The position numbers and the translations under genes are program-made. Below the pieces are notes generated by a model. That model was not told the origin of the DNA. It saw only the letters and a list, made by a program, of their open reading frames with translations, and did no database searches. From positions 1 to 10,015 of the forward strand of contig WJJN01000626.1 of NCBI GenBank assembly GCA_014729735.1: a DNA stretch of 10,015 nt, written 5' to 3'. Below, one piece after another: positions 7,442 through 10,015 of this stretch (positions are counted from its first letter, which is position 1; the number at the start of each line of letters is the position of its first letter). This stretch comes from Candidatus Zhuqueibacterota bacterium (GTDB taxonomy: Bacteria; Zhuqueibacterota; Zhuqueibacteria; Thermofontimicrobiales; Thiofontviventaceae).

Positions 7442-8350
7442 TTAAAAATAGAGATAATAAAATTTTGATTGAGGTGTCAATTTCCAGGTAAACATCGGGA
7501 CATGAATATAGTCCAAAAAATGAATGAGTTTTCTAAAAACCGGATTTTCTGTTTTTATCAATCGTGTCAAATTTATATCCGGTGCAAGATAAATTTCTAC
7601 GTTTCCATGGGGCTTATCCACGCCATATCCAATTGCAATATTCAGATAGTCCGGGAGATTTTCTTGTACGTTTTTTGGCAACACATGCTTTATTTGATAT
7701 GCCAGCCAGAACGTCATTCCCTGATAATCTTTGATGAAACTATCTTCTGAATTAAATTGTTCACTCGCGTGGTAACTCATTTTCAATTTAAATTGTTTCA
7801 GCAATGGATATTTCTCTGAAAGATAGGGAGAATATGCGCCGAGTGCATTTGCTGAAAAGTCTGCGAGACTAAATCCCCATTCCTCAAAAAAGCTATCATA
7901 AATTTCGATTTCAGACATCATTATAAAACTGAGCGTCGTCCCGATAATTTTGCTTGTCGACTTTTTGTATCCAACCCAGTTAGCGAGTTCGACCAGGAAT
8001 TCCGATAAAATTTTGCTTGAATAAACATGTCCCAGTTTATCCAGATGCCCGAAGTAGCTGTCATTCCAGCCAAAATCCCAATATCCTTCGGTTCGTCGAT
8101 AGCCGCGATAAAAATGAAATCCTGTTCTCGCTTCGTTCCACCAAACTTCTTTAAACGGTTGATATACTGCCAAATTTGCCGCGACAATTCCGCCGCCTGC
8201 AATAATCAATCGGTTTAATTTTACATCTGATTTAATGGTATCGGTAGTACAATCGGTTTTACAGCAATCATTGAATTTCGTTTTCTGTTTCAACTGCGCC
8301 GTGGCTATTGAAGTCGTCAGTAAAATTAAAAGAGCGATTTTAATTTGCAT
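7442..8350 (-). CDS. Exported DUF2279-like (YfiM-like) protein
   Basis: A 302-residue protein starting at the ATG at 8350, which begins a clear signal peptide, MQIKIALLILLTTSIATAQ, with probable cleavage after ATA or ATAQ. The frame also reads 13 codons further upstream to a TTG at 8389, but that would bury the signal peptide; AGG seven bases before the ATG supports the shorter form. Mature residues include CC-x3-C near 29-34, a hydrophobic Gly/Ala stretch at 48-63, and a core fitting DUF2279: DKLGHVYSSKI at 104-114, SEIEIYDSF at 146-154 and WGFSLADFSANALGAY at 158-173. The C-terminal 120 residues have beta-strand-like segments and end in aromatic YYLYF, as many outer-membrane-associated proteins do (weak hint). 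The family has no settled function; periplasmic or outer-membrane location is inferred. It is the first gene of the probable operon with the nuclease and helicase, an odd pairing that may simply reflect shared transcription. Confidence 0.75.
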   Translation of the reverse strand: MQIKIALLILLTTSIATAQLKQKTKFNDCCKTDCTTDTIKSDVKLNRLIIAGGGIVAANLAVYQPFKEVWWNEARTGFHFYRGYRRTEGYWDFGWNDSYFGHLDKLGHVYSSKILSEFLVELANWVGYKKSTSKIIGTTLSFIMMSEIEIYDSFFEEWGFSLADFSANALGAYSPYLSEKYPLLKQFKLKMSYHASEQFNSEDSFIKDYQGMTFWLAYQIKHVLPKNVQENLPDYLNIAIGYGVDKPHGNVEIYLAPDINLTRLIKTENPVFRKLIHFLDYIHVPMFTWKLTPQSKFYYLYF

Positions 8351-8425
8351 TTTTATGCCTGATAATCTCTTCAATTCTAATAACTTCAAAATGATGCATA
8401 GCCTGTGGATGCTTAAATTTAATAG

Positions 8426-8454
8426 ATAATAACATAAATAGAAAATAAAATCAA
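8426..8454 (-). promoter_or_regulatory. Candidate promoter of the DUF2279-nuclease-helicase operon
   Basis: On the minus strand TTGATT (8454-8449) is followed after 17 bases by TATTAT (8431-8426), close to a sigma70-type -35/-10 pair. Transcription would start near 8419, giving a leader of roughly 70 bases before the ATG at 8350. The region is very AT-rich, so chance matches are likely and the call is tentative. Confidence 0.35.
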
Positions 8455-8477
8455 GCTATATTTTTTTTAAATTTTTC

Positions 8478-8508
8478 TTTGAAAATTATTCAAGAATTAT
8501 TATATTAG
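8478..8508 (+). promoter_or_regulatory. Candidate promoter of the plus-strand gene pair
   Basis: TTTG (8478-8481) is followed after 19 bases by TATATTAG (8501-8508), seven of eight positions of the Bacteroidetes TAnnTTTG element. It can equally be read as TTGAAA-N16-TATATT, the same -35, spacing and -10 as the promoter before the MinD-like gene. Transcription would begin near 8515, about 65 bases before the ATG at 8581. Confidence 0.5.
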
Positions 8509-8580
8509 TTTTCGATTGAGATAAAGAAATCTAATTGAATCTTTGATGATGATAATGAAGGTTTGAATGGAGTTTTTAGC

Positions 8581-9060
8581 ATGGATCCATCGATAATGAA
8601 CTTGACTGAAAACATTTTGAATGAGGAAAAAGATTTCATTATCCCGGTAAAGAAAGTCTGGTTAAAGCTGAGCCTGATGGGCAAATTGGAAAAAGTTTCT
8701 TTTGAAGAATTTTCGCAAATGCTTTATCAGGACGATCGCTTCGAAATTTTTGATGACGCCGACTCGGATACGGAAGAGATTATCGGCAACAGCAAAGACG
8801 ACCTTGAAGAGTTAGGCTACTATTTCGGTCCCCGCGTAATGTTGAAAAGCAGGCGCCCCAGTCGCAAAGAAATCGGAAAAATATTGATCAAAAAAACGGA
8901 ACAGATTTTTGTTAATCTAAAAAAAGCCTGGGATTTGCGCCCCCAGGACGAGGAAGAAGAAGATCAGCTCCTCCACGCTCTCGCCAGTACTCAAAAACTT
9001 CTCAGAACACTTATCCGGGAATTCCCGGATTCTACTGATTCGGGTCCTTCGAACAATTAG
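8581..9060 (+). CDS. Hypothetical acidic protein with a possible winged-helix N-terminus
   Basis: A 159-residue protein I do not recognise. The ATG at 8581 is preferred over an in-frame TTG at 8563 because GGAG (8569-8572) sits eight bases before it. Residues 18-58 (IIPVKKVWLKL, then SFEEFSQMLYQDDRFEIFDD) have the helix-helix-strand pattern of a winged-helix domain of the kind that ends in a D-x-RFE strand; this is pattern recognition only. A strongly acidic stretch follows (DDADSDTEE at 58-66), then a conserved-looking basic motif, YYFGPRVMLKSRRPSRKEI (80-98), a helix rich in Lys (100-118), a run of acidic residues (DEEEED, 123-128) and a final helix. There is no signal peptide or membrane segment, so it is probably cytoplasmic. 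It is followed after 60 bp by another small acidic gene in the same direction, probably co-transcribed. Its 3' end contains an 18-bp perfect palindrome. Confidence 0.75.
   Translation: MDPSIMNLTENILNEEKDFIIPVKKVWLKLSLMGKLEKVSFEEFSQMLYQDDRFEIFDDADSDTEEIIGNSKDDLEELGYYFGPRVMLKSRRPSRKEIGKILIKKTEQIFVNLKKAWDLRPQDEEEEDQLLHALASTQKLLRTLIREFPDSTDSGPSNN
9013..9030. repeat. 18-bp perfect palindrome inside a coding region
   Basis: The bases ATCCGGGAATTCCCGGAT read the same on both strands over 18 positions. They fall within the last 16 codons of the 8581-9060 gene (coding I-R-E-F-P-D). As RNA it would form a 7-bp GC-containing stem with an AATT loop. No T-tract follows, so it is not a standard intrinsic terminator. 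Confidence 0.8.
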
Positions 9061-9110
9061 CTAAAAATTTCCCCAAACAATGTCGATAATAATGTTTGAT
9101 ACTCATTAAA

Positions 9111-9115
9111 AGGAG
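9111..9115 (+). promoter_or_regulatory. Ribosome binding site of the 9121 gene
   Basis: AGGAG stands five bases before the ATG at 9121, within AAAAGGAGA. It is the strongest Shine-Dalgarno in the window and fixes the start of this otherwise unrecognised gene. Confidence 0.8.
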
Positions 9116-9120
9116 ACAAT

Positions 9121-9612
9121 ATGGATCTCATTCCCAGAAAAACAATCGAATCAACATGGATCGAAGTGGAGCAAAAATCCTATGATGAATTATTAGCACT
9201 TAAAGAGTCTTTTGTAGAGGACCAGCCTCAGGTTAATATATTTTTACTGAAATTCACGGATCATATAAGTCAGGAAGCTATCGACCTGACCTTCCATTAT
9301 TCGATCATAATCTGGGAAATATTCAAGAAGTCCTCGACAAAGTCTGTTCCTGAAATCTCAAGCGAAGTTTTGTATTCCTGTATAGAAGACAGAGAAAAAT
9401 GGCTGGATAAAATCGATAATTTCAATTATCAGAAAATCGATCAGCTCATTTCAAATAATGACTCTATACATCAGGCAAACATTCTTTCCTATGCTCTGGA
9501 GGTAATTTTGGAAGAAGGGGAAGATAATCTGGATTTTAACAATGAAGACCAGTCCTATCTTTTCTGGCTATTGCTCATCATTATTGATGCTTTTGATAAG
9601 GTAATCTCATAA
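9121..9612 (+). CDS. Hypothetical acidic, mostly helical protein
   Basis: A 163-residue protein that I cannot assign to a family. Its start is supported by a strong AGGAG site. The sequence is rich in Asp, Glu, Ile and Leu with few Gly or Pro after residue 40, suggesting an all-helical cytoplasmic fold. A segment near 54-68 (IDLTFHYSIIIWEIF) and the C-terminal end near 146-160 (YLFWLLLIIIDAFDK) are hydrophobic; the latter is flanked by acidic residues and contains Asp, so a packed core helix is more likely than a membrane anchor, though a C-terminal tail anchor is not excluded. It lies 60 bp after another unknown acidic gene on the same strand, with no separate promoter seen, so the two may be one unit. 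Its stop codon lies inside the convergent tsaD gene: the last 6 bp of the two coding regions overlap. Confidence 0.78.
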   Translation: MDLIPRKTIESTWIEVEQKSYDELLALKESFVEDQPQVNIFLLKFTDHISQEAIDLTFHYSIIIWEIFKKSSTKSVPEISSEVLYSCIEDREKWLDKIDNFNYQKIDQLISNNDSIHQANILSYALEVILEEGEDNLDFNNEDQSYLFWLLLIIIDAFDKVIS

Positions 9613-10015
9613 TTTAAGAGAAGGCAAAGGTGAAAGATTATATGCCGAGTTTTCACCGTTTAAAAGCCTGTAACGTCCCGCACAAGCAATCATCGCGGCA
9701 TTATCCGTGCATAGTACCGGCGGAGGGAAATAGAGCTTCATTTTATTGTCCATCGCTCGCTGATTCATAGTTCTTCTTAATGAACTATTGCAGGCAACAC
9801 CACCAGCTAACACAACTTTCTTTACACCTTTTTTAATCCCGGCGCGAATCGTTTTTTCCACCAATACATCCACAAGCGCTGCCTGAAAGCTTGCAAGGAT
9901 GTCATTACGGTGTTCTTCGATCTCTTCATTTGAATGCCGCTTTAGATAATATAACACGGCGGTTTTGAGACCACTGAAACTGAAATCGAAATTGTCATTA
10001 CTCAACATTGCCCGC
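9607..10015 (-). CDS. tsaD: TsaD, tRNA N6-threonylcarbamoyladenosine transferase, C-terminal part (partial at window end)
   Basis: The final 136 residues of TsaD (Gcp/YgjD) are present; the frame continues past an internal methionine at 10008 (preceded by Arg-Ala) to the window edge, so the true start is outside. Recognisable family blocks are FSFSGLKTAVL, VVLAGGVACNSSLRR (nucleotide and TC-AMP binding region) and LCTDNAAMIACAGRYRL, whose Asp is the third iron ligand in the family; the two His ligands would lie upstream. TsaD, with TsaB and TsaE, transfers the threonylcarbamoyl group from threonylcarbamoyl-AMP to A37 of tRNAs reading ANN codons. The family is usually about 335-345 residues, so roughly 40 percent is visible. 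The C-terminal tail after the last motif has normal length and no frame damage. Its 3' end overlaps the convergent 9121-9612 gene by 6 bp. Confidence 0.97.
   Translation of the reverse strand, partial: RAMLSNDNFDFSFSGLKTAVLYYLKRHSNEEIEEHRNDILASFQAALVDVLVEKTIRAGIKKGVKKVVLAGGVACNSSLRRTMNQRAMDNKMKLYFPPPVLCTDNAAMIACAGRYRLLNGENSAYNLSPLPSLKL

Noticed and set aside
8351..8389. Upstream extension of the DUF2279-like gene to a TTG codon
   Set aside because: It would add 13 charged residues before a well-formed signal peptide; the ATG at 8350 has a usable AGG site.
8397..8413. Possible small hairpin (GCAT...ATGC) in the leader before the 8350 start
   Set aside because: The stem is short and needs a bulge; no riboswitch-like structure or T-tract accompanies it.
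8413..8422. TTAAATTTAA palindrome near the predicted start of the DUF2279 operon transcript
   Set aside because: Ten-base A/T-only palindromes are expected often in such AT-rich sequence; no second copy or flanking symmetry supports an operator.
9629..9657. Inverted repeat GGTGAAA / TTTCACC with a 15-base loop just beyond the plus-strand 9121 gene
   Set aside because: It could be a terminator for the plus-strand pair, but only GTTT follows before A residues and it lies wholly inside tsaD coding sequence, so the T-tract is too weak to call.

Overview
The window looks like a chromosomal housekeeping region of a Gram-negative bacterium with a moderately AT-rich genome. An outer membrane is implied by a TamB/AsmA-type protein and by an exported protein with a type I signal peptide. 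Two promoters (upstream of positions 3810 and 8581) fit the TTTG-N19-TAnnTTTG pattern of Bacteroidetes, and DUF2279-like proteins are common there, so a member of the FCB group or a neighbouring phylum (Bacteroidetes, Ignavibacteria, Calditrichaeota and similar) is a reasonable guess. The MinD-like ATPase, however, resembles deltaproteobacterial ones. The lineage is inference. I see no mobile element, CRISPR array, rRNA or tRNA.

Layout. Most genes are on the minus strand, so in transcription order the window reads from right to left. At the right edge is the C-terminal part of tsaD (tRNA t6A synthesis), which runs out of the window. It converges with, and overlaps by 6 bp, a plus-strand pair of small acidic proteins of unknown function (8581-9060 and 9121-9612). 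An AT-rich divergent intergenic region (8351-8580) carries one candidate promoter for the plus-strand pair and one for a minus-strand run of three genes: an exported DUF2279-like protein (7442-8350), a beta-CASP metallo-beta-lactamase nuclease (6455-7417) and an XPD/DinG-type iron-sulfur helicase with an unusual N-terminal JAB/RadC-like domain (3925-6453). The nuclease stop and the helicase start are joined as TAAGATG, so the two are probably translationally coupled and may act together on nucleic acid. A separate promoter precedes a GYF_2-MinD-type ATPase with a C-terminal four-cysteine tail (2521-3810), followed by a clear intrinsic terminator. The left 2.4 kb is one continuous minus-strand frame, the first 809 residues of a TamB/AsmA-like envelope protein cut by the window edge.

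The most interesting items are the JAB-DinG fusion and its coupling to the beta-CASP nuclease, the three-part GYF_2-MinD-Cys4 protein, the pair of unrecognised acidic proteins with an 18-bp perfect palindrome inside the first, and the terminator placed almost against the tamB-like start codon.
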